DNA of 36,473 bases from an uncultured Clostridia bacterium. GTDB taxonomy: Bacteria; Bacillota; Clostridia; TANB77; CAG-508. Shown here piece after piece: positions 7,877 to 16,326 of the stretch. The DNA lies in contig CALXCD010000017.1 of the NCBI GenBank assembly GCA_944386715.1, positions 1 through 36,473 of the forward strand, read 5' to 3'. Both the position numbers and the translations under genes were made by a program. The notes beneath the pieces were generated by a model that was not told where the DNA came from, ran no database searches, and worked only from the letters and a program-made list of their open reading frames with translations. Within the stretch, counting starts at the first letter, position 1, and the number at the start of each line of letters is the position of its first letter.

Positions 7877-9192
7877 TTTATCTTATCCTCCTTAGTAGGT
7901 TGTAATGATTGAAAAACAGGTAACTTTTCATCAGGTTTTGAAAAAGAAGAAAAAAGAGAAAGCTGTTCAAAAGATGATTTAGGAAAAGTTACTCTTTCTT
8001 GATAAATTAAATTTGTTTCAATAAAATTAGGTCGAAAAGAACTAATGGGATAATAATATTTCCCTTTACAAGTAATAAAATAGCTAGCTCTTTTTAAAAC
8101 TACTCCCAATTTTTTTAAAGCGTCAAAATCCAGCAAAAAAGCACGTCTGGCACGAATGATTTTTTTGGCAGAAATAATTCCAATGCCAGGTATTTTTAAT
8201 AAAGTAAAATAATCAGCAGTATTAATTTCAATAGGGAATTTATCTATATGCCTAATTGCCCAATCACATTTAGGGTCTAAAACAGAATGAAAATTAGGAT
8301 GAGAATCATCTAATAATTCATCTGCTTTAAATCCATAAAAACGAAGTAACCAATCAGCTTGATAAAGTCTATTTTCTCTCAATAAAGGAGGTTTATCTAG
8401 GGTAGGCAAATTTTTATCTTGATTCACACTAATATAAGCAGAATAATAAACTCTTTTCAAACTTAATTTTTGATATAAACTTTCAGAAAGTTTTAAAACT
8501 TTTAAATCACTTTCTGGTGTAGCTCCAATAATTAATTGTGTCGTTTGCCCAGCTGGAACAAAAAAAGGTTTTTTTGTACTTTTTTCTAATTTATTTTCTT
8601 TTATATGTCTAGAAACATAAGTCATAGGTTCTAGAATTCCAGATTTTTTCTTTTGAGGAGCTAGCAATTTTAAACTATCAGAAGAAGGCAATTCTATATT
8701 AATACTAAGCCTATCCACTAGGTTGCCCAATTTATCTATTAATTCTTTACTACATCCAGGAATTGTTTTACAATGAATATAACCATTAAATTCATATTCA
8801 TTTCTCAAAATAGAAATAGTCTGTATCAATAATTCCATGGTATAATCAGGAGATTTTACAACAGCAGAACTCAAAAAAAGTCCTTCAATATAATTTCTCT
8901 GATAAAAATGAATCGTTAAATCTGCTATTTCACGAGGAGTAAAAGTAGCTCTATGTACAGAATTAGTACAACGGTTAATACAATATTTGCAATCATAAAT
9001 ACAAGCATTAGAAAGCAAAATTTTCAGTAAAGAAATACATCTGCCATCTGCACCCCAACTATGACATATACCAGAGACATGACCATTCCCAATACCAGTT
9101 TTGGTGTTTTTTCGATTGCTACCACTAGAACTGCAAGAGGCATCATATTTTGCAGAATCAGCTAATATTTGTAATTTTTCAAAAATATCCAT
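7855..9192 (-). CDS. Putative DNA modification/repair radical SAM protein (TIGR03916)
   Basis: 445 residues. The radical SAM cluster motif CxxxCxxC is at C64, C68 and C71 (CIYDCKYC), after a cysteine- and serine-rich N-terminal region. A helix-hairpin-helix DNA-binding segment (LLKIPGIGIISAKKIIRARR) lies around 337-356. This combination, with the TIGR03915 partner immediately downstream, defines the rSAM family predicted to modify or repair DNA. The exact reaction is not known. The ATG at 9192 is chosen because GGAGG (complement of 9201-9205) sits 8 bases before it; an upstream in-frame ATG at 9240 overlaps the promoter. Confidence 0.88.
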   Translation of the reverse strand: MDIFEKLQILADSAKYDASCSSSGSNRKNTKTGIGNGHVSGICHSWGADGRCISLLKILLSNACIYDCKYCINRCTNSVHRATFTPREIADLTIHFYQRNYIEGLFLSSAVVKSPDYTMELLIQTISILRNEYEFNGYIHCKTIPGCSKELIDKLGNLVDRLSINIELPSSDSLKLLAPQKKKSGILEPMTYVSRHIKENKLEKSTKKPFFVPAGQTTQLIIGATPESDLKVLKLSESLYQKLSLKRVYYSAYISVNQDKNLPTLDKPPLLRENRLYQADWLLRFYGFKADELLDDSHPNFHSVLDPKCDWAIRHIDKFPIEINTADYFTLLKIPGIGIISAKKIIRARRAFLLDFDALKKLGVVLKRASYFITCKGKYYYPISSFRPNFIETNLIYQERVTFPKSSFEQLSLFSSFSKPDEKLPVFQSLQPTKEDKIKCLTGNL

Positions 9193-9228
9193 TTTTAGAA
9201 CCTCCACATACCAAACAAATGTACAATT

Positions 9229-9256
9229 ATTATAACACAAAAAAATAAAAAGTCAA
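9229..9256 (-). promoter_or_regulatory. Promoter of the radical SAM operon
   Basis: On the minus strand, TTGACT (complement of 9251-9256), 16 bases, TATAAT (complement of 9229-9234). It is placed back to back with the plus-strand promoter at 9276. Confidence 0.65.
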
Positions 9257-9275
9257 ATATTTGTTTGTAAAAAGA

Positions 9276-9304
9276 TTGACATTTTTCAGGAAGTATAATA
9301 AAAT
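9276..9304 (+). promoter_or_regulatory. Promoter of the DUF4116 gene
   Basis: TTGACA (9276-9281), 17 bases, TAAAAT (9299-9304). A strong site AAGGAG (9327-9332) follows. It sits 6 bases before a TTG that opens only a six-codon frame (9339-9359), ending two bases before the DUF4116 ATG. That short frame might couple translation. Confidence 0.6.
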
Positions 9305-9361
9305 AAAAAACGTGAAAATAAAGAAAAGGAGAAAGTTATTGATTAACGAAGAAAGATAGAA

Positions 9362-9871
9362 ATGGAAGAAGAAATAAAAATAAATAAAGATGATAAAGAA
9401 TTTATGTTAAAAGCAGTAAAAGAAAGAGGAAAAAATTTAGAATTAGCTTCTAGTAGATTACAAGATGATGAAGAGGTAGTAGAACAAGCCTTACTACAAG
9501 ATGGAGAAGCATTAGAATTTGCAAGTGATAGGATAAAAGGAAACAAAAAACTAGTACTACTAGCTGTTGAAACAGCACCATGGACAGTATGTTATGCATC
9601 TGAAAAATTAAAAGCAGATAAAGAAGTAATGCTAAAAAGTTGCCAAAAAGATGGACAAACTTTATATTATGCATCAGAAGAATTAAGAGATGATAAAGAA
9701 GTAGTAAAAGCAGCTGTAGAAAACAAAGGAATTATTATCAAATATGCAAGTTTCAGATTAAGAAATGATAAAGAATTAGCACAAATTGCAGTACAACAAA
9801 ACAAACAATCCTATTATTTTATCACTCCAGAACGAAAACAAGATGAGGAAATAAAAAAAATAATGGAATAA
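9362..9871 (+). CDS. DUF4116 repeat protein
   Basis: 169 residues built of about three and a half repeats. Each has a D(K/E)E(F/V)(M/V)...A(V/L) helix followed by (L/Y)(E/Y)(L/F/Y)AS..(L/I)(R/K).(D/N)(K/E) (ELASSRLQDDEE, EFASDRIKGNKK, YYASEELRDDKE, KYASFRLRNDKE). This is the DUF4116 pattern, an all-helical repeat of unknown role that is abundant in some gut bacteria and protists. No signal peptide or membrane segment is seen, so it is probably cytosolic. The ATG at 9362 has only a weak purine-rich site. It stands alone, between divergent repair genes and palindromic element A. Confidence 0.78.
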   Translation: MEEEIKINKDDKEFMLKAVKERGKNLELASSRLQDDEEVVEQALLQDGEALEFASDRIKGNKKLVLLAVETAPWTVCYASEKLKADKEVMLKSCQKDGQTLYYASEELRDDKEVVKAAVENKGIIIKYASFRLRNDKELAQIAVQQNKQSYYFITPERKQDEEIKKIME

Positions 9872-9910
9872 AGTATTTTGTTACAAATTATAATACTAAA
9901 AACAAATAGT

Positions 9911-10005
9911 TCTAGATGTTGTTATATTAATATTTATAGCCAAAGACCCGAATTGTTACGCCCTAGATATGTTTTTGGCAAAATAGTAATATAACAACAT
10001 CTAGA
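9911..10005 (+). repeat. Palindromic element A (family I)
   Basis: A perfect 19-bp inverted repeat, TCTAGATGTTGTTATATTA (9911-9929) with its complement at 9987-10005. It surrounds a second stem GCCAAA/TTTGGC (9939-9944/9974-9979), which presents the loop AAGACCCG-AATTGTTACG-CCCTAG. The core recurs in reverse orientation at 12727-12800. No T-run follows, so it is not a simple terminator. It lies in the gap between the DUF4116 and Nudix genes. Confidence 0.85.
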
Positions 10006-10054
10006 TAATAAAAGATAAATAGTTATGAATATAGGATAAGAAAGAAGAATAGAA

Positions 10055-10654
10055 ATGAGTTTAAAAGATTTAAAAGAAAAAATAGAAAAATATATACCAT
10101 ATAATGAACAAGAAAAAAATGATAAAAAAATAATGTTGCAATATCTAGAACAATTTGACAACATTTTAACAAGAGAAAATGAATTTGCCCATTTTACAGC
10201 TTCATCATGGGTTTTAAATAAAGAAAAAACAAAAGTATTAATGATATATCATAATATCTATCAATCTTGGGCATGGACAGGGGGACATGCAGATGGTGAA
10301 TCAGATTTGTTACAAACAGCTATTAGAGAATTAAAAGAAGAAACAGGAGTGCAAAATGTAAAGATATTAGATGATAATATTTTCTCTTTAGAAGTAATTT
10401 GTGTGAATGGACATGTAAAAAAAGGAAAATATGTTTCTTCCCATGTACATTTAAATCTAACTTATTTGTTAGAAGTAGACGAAAACGAGAAATTACAGAT
10501 AAAAGAAGATGAAAATAGCAATGTAAGATGGATTCCTATAGAAGAAATTTCTAAAAAAGTAAATGAAAAATGGATAGAAGAAAATATTTATCAAAAACTA
10601 AATAAGAAATTAAGAATAAGTGACAAAATAGTCATTTCAAAACAGCAAAAATAA
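10055..10654 (+). CDS. Nudix hydrolase
   Basis: 199 residues. The Nudix box is GGHADGESDLLQTAIREL followed by KEETG; the catalytic REx2EE core is intact. The usual glutamate of GX5E is replaced by serine with the neighbouring residue E, as in the GGHADG-type subfamily. The domain hydrolyses nucleoside-diphosphate-linked substrates with divalent metal. A helical extension of about 45 residues precedes the fold. The substrate is unknown. Only 23 bases separate it from the response regulator, so the two may be co-transcribed. The start site is purine-rich but weak. Confidence 0.85.
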   Translation: MSLKDLKEKIEKYIPYNEQEKNDKKIMLQYLEQFDNILTRENEFAHFTASSWVLNKEKTKVLMIYHNIYQSWAWTGGHADGESDLLQTAIRELKEETGVQNVKILDDNIFSLEVICVNGHVKKGKYVSSHVHLNLTYLLEVDENEKLQIKEDENSNVRWIPIEEISKKVNEKWIEENIYQKLNKKLRISDKIVISKQQK

Positions 10655-10677
10655 GATATCATAAAAGTGGTGAGAAT

Positions 10678-11346
10678 ATGAGAAAAATATTATTAGTAGA
10701 AGATAATGAAACCATTATTTTAGGATTAAAATATTCTTTAGAACAAGAAGGATTTGAAGTAGATGTAGCCAAAAGTGTAAAAGAAACGCAAAAGAAATTA
10801 GAAAACACATTTGACTTATATTTACTAGACATTTCTTTACCAGATGGAAATGGATTTGAGATTTGTAAAGAAATAAAGAGCAAACAAGATGTACCAGTCA
10901 TATTTTTAACAGCAAGAGATGAAGAGACAAATGTGGTATTAGGATTAGATATAGGAGCAGATGACTATATTATTAAACCATTTCGTATTAGAGAATTAAT
11001 TTCAAGAATTAATAGTGTATTACGAAGATATGACAAAAATATGGCAAATAGTAGAATTGTATATCAAGATATTGTAATAGATACCAAAAAAGCAAAAGTA
11101 TATCAAAATAATCAAGAAATTATCTTTACTAGTTTAGAATATAAGATATTATTAATGTTATTTACAAACCAAAACAAATTAATTACAAGAGACCAATTAT
11201 TAGATAAAATATGGGATATTGCAGGAAACTTTGTAAATGACAATACACTTACCGTATATATTAAAAGAATAAGAGAAAAAATAGGAGACAAACAAGGAAA
11301 TATTATCCAAACAGTAAGAGGAATTGGATATAGAATAGGAGATTAA
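10678..11346 (+). CDS. OmpR/PhoB-family response regulator
   Basis: 222 residues. The receiver domain (1-115) has the acidic pocket E8/D9, phosphoacceptor D51 (LLDISLPDGNG), the switch Thr in FLTARDE and the conserved Lys in IIKPF. The C-terminal winged-helix DNA-binding domain has LEYKILLMLF, ITRDQLLDKIW and the wing IIQTVRGIGYRIG. It is followed one base later by the histidine kinase gene and then the ABC transporter, the usual arrangement of BceRS-like antimicrobial-peptide detoxification modules. The 11-bp direct repeat at 12875-12893 is a candidate target. The gene is intact although its partner kinase is broken. Confidence 0.93.
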   Translation: MRKILLVEDNETIILGLKYSLEQEGFEVDVAKSVKETQKKLENTFDLYLLDISLPDGNGFEICKEIKSKQDVPVIFLTARDEETNVVLGLDIGADDYIIKPFRIRELISRINSVLRRYDKNMANSRIVYQDIVIDTKKAKVYQNNQEIIFTSLEYKILLMLFTNQNKLITRDQLLDKIWDIAGNFVNDNTLTVYIKRIREKIGDKQGNIIQTVRGIGYRIGD

Positions 11347-11347
11347 A

Positions 11348-12575
11348 ATGAAAGGATTAAAAAGTAAAGAAAACAGAAATCTATTGGTAACACTGATAGG
11401 TATTCAAATAATAGGACTCCTTCTTTTTCATCTTATTTTTTCATTTCAGAAACAACAAGATGCAGAAATTATGAACGAAATCATTGGAAATATCATAGGA
11501 GAAATAAAGAAAGAATATCCAGAAATAAAAGAAGAAGAAATCATTAAGATTTTAAATAATACAGAAAATCAAGAAGAGGGGAAAAAAATACTAAAACAAT
11601 ATGGAATTGATATCGCACAAGAAAACAGTATTTTAAAATTAGAAGAGCAAAAACAATGGCAAGCCGTTCAAATTAGTATAGTGGGAATTAGCATTATCCT
11701 TTTATGTAATATTGTTATTTTGTATTTTTTTCAAAGAAGAAATACAAAAATAGAAAAATTAATCCAATATATAGAACAAATCATGCAAAAAAATTATGCA
11801 TTAGAAATAGAAAACAATACAGAAGATGAATTAACACATCTTAGAAATGAGTTATATAAAATAACCATACTATTAAAAGAACAGGCAGATACAGAACAAA
11901 AACAAAGAAAACAATTATCGAAATCTATATCAGACATATCTCACCAACTAAAAACACCTTTAACTTCCATTTCTATTATGTTAGATAATATGATAGAAAA
12001 TCCTCGGAATGAAGGAAGAAACGAAAAAACAATTTACACACGAAATTCGAAGGCAAATAGAATGGATGAATTGGTTGATTCTAGCTCTACTAAAACTATC
12101 AAGACTAGATGCCAATGTAGAAGAATTTCATCAAGAAAAAATAAGTTTAGAAAAATTAATACAAAATGTCATTCAAAATTTAGCCATTCCAATAGAAATA
12201 AAAAATCAAGAAATTATTTTACAGGGAGATAAAAATGCTACTATAATAGCAGATTATAAGTGGCAACTAGAAGCTATTACAAATATTGTTAAAAATGCAA
12301 TTGAACATTCACCTGAAAATTAAAAAATATGGATTACATTAGAAGAAAAAACATTATTTACAAAAATTTTGATAAAAGATGAAGGCCCTGGTATTGAAAA
12401 GGAAGACCTTAGACATATTTTTGAAAGATTTTACAAAGGAAAACAAGCTTCAGAAAATAGTATTGGAATAGGATTAGCTTTAGCTAAGACAATTATAGAA
12501 AAACAAAATGGTTACATCTCTTGTCATTCTAAAAGAGGAGAAGGTACTGTTTTTGAAATAAAATATATGAAATAA
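11348..12575 (+). pseudogene. Sensor histidine kinase, disrupted by a frameshift and a stop
   Basis: Two transmembrane segments (about 17-33 and 103-126) flank a short extracytoplasmic loop. A HAMP-like linker and the H box DISHQLKTPL (H199) follow. Near 12002-12009 the frame shifts by one base; the continuing frame (from about 12006) carries QFTHEIRRQIEWMNWL and the N box IVKNAIEHSPEN. That frame then meets TAA at 12321-12323 and resumes with DEGPGI (G1), FERFYKG (F box) and GIGLALAKTII (G2). Every kinase motif survives, so the inactivation is recent or reflects base errors (one inserted base; a single C-to-A change could turn TCA into TAA). Its partner regulator ends one base upstream. Confidence 0.85.
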
Positions 12576-12587
12576 TATGAAGATAAA

Positions 12588-12726
12588 AAGGTACTATCTA
12601 TTATTTTGAGACACCGCGTAAGCACTCAAGTCAAGCAAAGCGAACGCGATTGGAGCAACCTACTATGAAATTTTATTTTTGTAGGTTGCGACACACAAGG
12701 TGTAAAAAAATAATAGATAGTACCTT
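12588..12726 (-). repeat. Palindromic element B (family II)
   Basis: Outer arms are a perfect 20-bp inverted repeat, AAGGTACTATCTATTATTTT (12588-12607) with its complement at 12707-12726. The stem continues after a 3x3 internal loop as ACACC/GGTGT (12611-12615/12699-12703). An inner stem GCAACCTAC/GTAGGTTGC (12655-12663/12681-12689) lies inside. On the minus strand its core reads TTGTGTGTCGCAAC...GTTGCTCCAATCGC, shared with element C at 16327-16481. It directly abuts element D. Confidence 0.85.
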
Positions 12727-12800
12727 ATATATAGATGTTTTTAATTAAAACGTAGCTGGGGCATAATAATCCGGGTCTTGATTTTCAAATATCTATATAT
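12727..12800 (-). repeat. Palindromic element D (family I)
   Basis: Arms ATATATAGAT (12727-12736)/ATCTATATAT (12791-12800), with weaker pairing inward. On the minus strand the core reads AAGACCCGGATTATTATG-CCCCAG, matching element A's AAGACCCGAATTGTTACG-CCCTAG. It starts at the base where element B ends. Confidence 0.75.
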
Positions 12801-12874
12801 CAGGTCTTTCTAATATCATATAAGATAATTGTGAATTGTACACTGTAATACAACTTTTGAAATTTAAAGAAAAA

Positions 12875-12893
12875 AGTCACTTGATAGTCACTT
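12875..12893 (+). promoter_or_regulatory. 11-bp-phased direct repeat, candidate response-regulator operator
   Basis: AGTCACTT occurs at 12875-12882 and again at 12886-12893, a spacing of one helical turn, overlapping the -35 region of the ABC transporter promoter. OmpR-family regulators typically bind such direct repeats. Confidence 0.5.
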
Positions 12894-12909
12894 TCATTTA
12901 TTATACTAT
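12881..12909 (+). promoter_or_regulatory. Candidate promoter of the ABC transporter operon
   Basis: TTGATA (12881-12886), 17 bases, TACTAT (12904-12909); TATACT at 12902 is an alternative -10. The -35 box lies inside the AGTCACTT direct repeat. Confidence 0.5.
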
Positions 12910-13007
12910 AACCATAAAAATTGGTGTTTTAACCTAGAATAAAAAGTTGGTATCCAAATATGCTACCATGCCAACTCAAAATAGGTGACCAAGAAAGGAT
13001 GGAAAAG

Positions 13008-13688
13008 ATGGAAATTTTAAGAGTAGAAAACTTAAACAAAGTTTATGGAAAAGGCGAAAATGAGGTAAGAGCAGTAGACAATGTTTCTTTTCAAGTAGAA
13101 AAAGGAGAATTTGTTGCAATTATCGGAAGTTCAGGAAGTGGGAAATCTACACTATTACATTTAATAGGAGGAGTAGATAGACCAACCAGTGGCAAAGTAT
13201 ATATTGACGGAAAAGACATCTATCAATTAAGTAATGACAATTTAGCTATTTTTAGAAGAAGACAAATAGGTCTTATCTATCAATTTTACAACTTAATCCC
13301 TATCTTAAATGTGGAAGAAAACATCACATTGCCATGTGATTTAGATGAACAAAAAGTAAATGCAGAAAAACTACAAGATTTATTAAAAACATTAGGTTTA
13401 GAGAAAAGAAAAAAACATTTACCAAATGAATTATCTGGTGGACAACAACAAAGAGTATCTATCGGAAGAGCTATCATTAATTCACCAGCTATTATGTTAG
13501 CAGATGAACCAACTGGAAACTTAGATAGTAAAGCATCAGAAGAAATCATTTCTCTATTAAAACTTTCCAATAAAAAATATAATCAAACTGTAATTGTCAT
13601 TACACATGATGAAAAAATAGCACTAGAAGCAGATAGAATCATTACCATAGAAGATGGAAAAATAATAAAAGATGAAAGGAATGGTTAA
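13008..13688 (+). CDS. ABC transporter ATP-binding protein (BceA/LolD/MacB type)
   Basis: 226 residues. Walker A is GSSGSGKST (40-48), followed by a Q-loop in QIGLIYQFYNL, the signature LSGGQQQR, Walker B IMLADEPTGNLD and the H-loop ITHDE. It supplies ATP hydrolysis to the FtsX-like permease encoded 3 bases downstream. The ATG at 13008 has AAGGA 9 bases upstream; the ATG at 12999 touches that site and one at 12960 has none. With the response regulator and kinase it forms a BceRS-BceAB-like module, for which export or detoxification of cell-wall-active peptides is the family expectation; the actual substrate is not visible. Confidence 0.92.
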   Translation: MEILRVENLNKVYGKGENEVRAVDNVSFQVEKGEFVAIIGSSGSGKSTLLHLIGGVDRPTSGKVYIDGKDIYQLSNDNLAIFRRRQIGLIYQFYNLIPILNVEENITLPCDLDEQKVNAEKLQDLLKTLGLEKRKKHLPNELSGGQQQRVSIGRAIINSPAIMLADEPTGNLDSKASEEIISLLKLSNKKYNQTVIVITHDEKIALEADRIITIEDGKIIKDERNG

Positions 13689-13691
13689 AAA

Positions 13692-16247
13692 ATGAGTGTA
13701 TTAAAGAAGTTGACAATTCGCAATTTAAAATTAAACAGAAAAAGAACCATTACTACCATCATAGGAATCATGTTATCTACTGCACTAATTTGTGCTACCT
13801 TTGGATTAGGAACCAGTTTTCAAAAATCGTTATTACAAGATGCTATCAAATCCAGTGGAGATTATCATGCTACTTTTTATCATATACCAAAAGAAGAACA
13901 AAAATATATCACAGAAAATAGACAAATAGATTCTTATTTCATCACACAAGATTTAGGATATGCAGAAATAGAAAAAGAACTGCCAGACAGCTATAATCGA
14001 TATTGGTTAATCAAACAATATGATGAAAAAGCCTTAACAAATAACGGAGTACAACTAGTAGAAGGAAGATTACCAGAAAATGAAAATGAAATCTTAATAC
14101 AAGATAGAGCAGCAGACTATAGTAATCAAGAATATCAAATAGGAGATATGATGCATCTAAAAATAGGAGAAAGATATTCTAGCACAGGAGAAAAATTAGG
14201 TGTAACGAATCCATTAGAAACAACAGAAGATGATGAACAAGTATTAGAAAAATTCGTACCAACAGGAGAGGAAAAAGAATACAAAATTGTAGGAATAATG
14301 AAAAGACCATCTAGCGAACTAGAACCATATTATGCACCATTTTTAGTATGTATCACTTATTTACCAGAAGATAAAATAGTAGGAAATGCAGATATTTCAG
14401 TCAAATACAAAGATGTTACAAAAACTTATGAAATAACAGAAGAAATCAGTAAACAAAACGGAGAAGAAAATAGTTATGAATATATCACAAATGGAGATGT
14501 ATTAAGATGGTCTGGTGTATCCAAAAGTGCTAACATAGCAACCACATTATATGTTGTTGTAGGAATTGTAGTAGGTATCATCATTTTTTCCTCTGTATTT
14601 GTAATAAGAAATAGTTTTAGAATCATGATAACTGAAAAATATCGCCAATATGGAATGCTAGCAAGTATTGGAGCAACCAGTAAACAAATAAAAAGAAATG
14701 TATTACAAGAAGCATTTTATTTAGGAGCCATAGCGATTCCACTAGGAATTTTAGGAAGTTTACTTGCCGTATTTATATTAGTATTATTAGTACAAAATCT
14801 AATTGGAGAATATGCTAATATGGAATTTACATTTTACTTCCCTTGGATGGCAATTTTAATAGGAACAATCTTATCCATTGTTACCATTTACTTATCTTCT
14901 ATTATACCAGCAAGAAAAGCAGCTAAAATTTCTCCGATAGAAGCTATTAGATCTAATACAGAAATAAAAATAAATCGCAAAAAAATACAAGCTCCAAAAT
15001 GGGTAAAGAAATTATTCAAAATAGGAGGATTAATCAGTTACAAAAATTTAAAAAGAAGTAAGAAACAATATAGAACAACTGTCATCTCTATTGTGGTAAG
15101 TATCGCCATTTTCTTAGCATTAACTTCTATTATACAATATGCTTTTGGATTTACAGATATCTATTATTACGAAAATATAGGATACAATATTGTTGTTAGG
15201 TCAGAGGAAGAGGAAAATGAAAAAATCTTACAACAATATAATGAAATTAGCAAAATAGAGGGAATTGAACAATATTCCATCCAAAAAATGGCATATATCA
15301 CCATTGGAAAAGAATATGACAACAAAGAACTTGCAGAATATTATGGAGAAAGTCAATCAGATAGAACCATTCCTATGATTGCAATAGAAGATAAATATTA
15401 TGATGAGTTAGTACAAAAATTAGGAATTTCAAAAGAAGAAGCAAGAACAGGAGCCATTTTAGCAGATAATGTATCTTATTATAAAGATAACAAATATACA
15501 ACATCCAATCAATTTACGATAAAAGAAGGAGAAACTATAAAATGTTATCAAGAAAATTTAGAGGAAAGAGAAGAAGAAACCCCGATAGAAAATAAAAAAC
15601 AAATGGAAATAAAAATATTAAAAAGATTAGGAGAGGAACAAACCATAGGAATTGGAAGAGGAACACATTGTTTGATTGTGACAGAGGAATTTTTACAAAA
15701 CCATATGCCAAACTATAGAATAAGTAACATGTATATACAAGCTGAAAATCCAGATGAATTTTCTAAAGAATTAGATACGATGGAAAAAATAGGGTATACC
15801 AATTATAATGAAAGTCTAAAAGAAACAAGAGCCATAAGAACTGTCATCTATATCTTTGTTTATGGATTTATAGCAGTAATTACACTAATAGGAGTAACCA
15901 ATATCTTTAATACTATTACAACCAATATGTTATTAAGAAGTAAAGAATTTGCAATGCTAAAATCTGTGGGAATGACAGCAAAAGAATTTAATAATATGAT
16001 TCGATTAGAAAGTATTTTCTATGGATTAAAATCATTAATTATTGGACTACCAATTGGACTATTATTATCTTATGCATTATATAAAGGTTTTGGAACTTCC
16101 ATGGAAATAACCTATCAAATACCATGGGCTTCTATTGGAATAGCAGTATTATTTGTTTTCATCATTGTATTTATAACGATGAAATATTCTTTAAATAAAA
16201 TTAATAAACAAAATATTATCGAAACTATTAGAAATGATAATATTTAA
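13692..16247 (+). CDS. FtsX-like ABC transporter permease (BceB-like)
   Basis: 851 residues with about eight membrane segments (near 18-40, 283-307, 341-368, 385-405, 462-485, 718-740, 777-797, 812-832). Two FtsX domains (about 285-410 and 720-845) contain the typical YRQYGMLASIGATSKQ and KEFAMLKSVGMTAKEF motifs. Large extracytoplasmic domains lie at about 41-282 and 486-717. The second is the position and approximate size at which BceB-type permeases carry a peptide-sensing loop. The first is larger than in classic ten-segment BceB, so a MacB-like or other FtsX subgroup is also possible. It has an independent terminator and forms a two-gene operon with the ATPase. Confidence 0.88.
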   Translation: MSVLKKLTIRNLKLNRKRTITTIIGIMLSTALICATFGLGTSFQKSLLQDAIKSSGDYHATFYHIPKEEQKYITENRQIDSYFITQDLGYAEIEKELPDSYNRYWLIKQYDEKALTNNGVQLVEGRLPENENEILIQDRAADYSNQEYQIGDMMHLKIGERYSSTGEKLGVTNPLETTEDDEQVLEKFVPTGEEKEYKIVGIMKRPSSELEPYYAPFLVCITYLPEDKIVGNADISVKYKDVTKTYEITEEISKQNGEENSYEYITNGDVLRWSGVSKSANIATTLYVVVGIVVGIIIFSSVFVIRNSFRIMITEKYRQYGMLASIGATSKQIKRNVLQEAFYLGAIAIPLGILGSLLAVFILVLLVQNLIGEYANMEFTFYFPWMAILIGTILSIVTIYLSSIIPARKAAKISPIEAIRSNTEIKINRKKIQAPKWVKKLFKIGGLISYKNLKRSKKQYRTTVISIVVSIAIFLALTSIIQYAFGFTDIYYYENIGYNIVVRSEEEENEKILQQYNEISKIEGIEQYSIQKMAYITIGKEYDNKELAEYYGESQSDRTIPMIAIEDKYYDELVQKLGISKEEARTGAILADNVSYYKDNKYTTSNQFTIKEGETIKCYQENLEEREEETPIENKKQMEIKILKRLGEEQTIGIGRGTHCLIVTEEFLQNHMPNYRISNMYIQAENPDEFSKELDTMEKIGYTNYNESLKETRAIRTVIYIFVYGFIAVITLIGVTNIFNTITTNMLLRSKEFAMLKSVGMTAKEFNNMIRLESIFYGLKSLIIGLPIGLLLSYALYKGFGTSMEITYQIPWASIGIAVLFVFIIVFITMKYSLNKINKQNIIETIRNDNI

Positions 16248-16255
16248 GAAAAGAG

Positions 16256-16289
16256 GTTAGCATGAAAAGAAAAACATGCTAACTTTTTT
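16256..16289 (+). terminator. Terminator of the ABC transporter operon
   Basis: A perfect 9-bp stem GTTAGCATG (16256-16264)/CATGCTAAC (16275-16283) is followed by six T. Confidence 0.88.
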
Positions 16290-16326
16290 GAATGTACTCT
16301 AGAAGTTAAAAAAACTACTTATAATA

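Noticed and set aside
9339..9359. Six-codon TTG frame before the DUF4116 gene
   Set aside because: It has a good ribosome site but is too short to support as a gene; mentioned only under the promoter entry.
9911..10005. Palindromic elements as ordinary intrinsic terminators
   Set aside because: Stems are far longer than needed, no T-run follows, and the cores are conserved between copies; the ABC operon has its own separate terminator.
12836..12845. GTACACTGTA shared with 34663-34672 as a common operator
   Set aside because: Ten bases in two unrelated contexts are within chance for a window of this size and composition, and the flanks differ.
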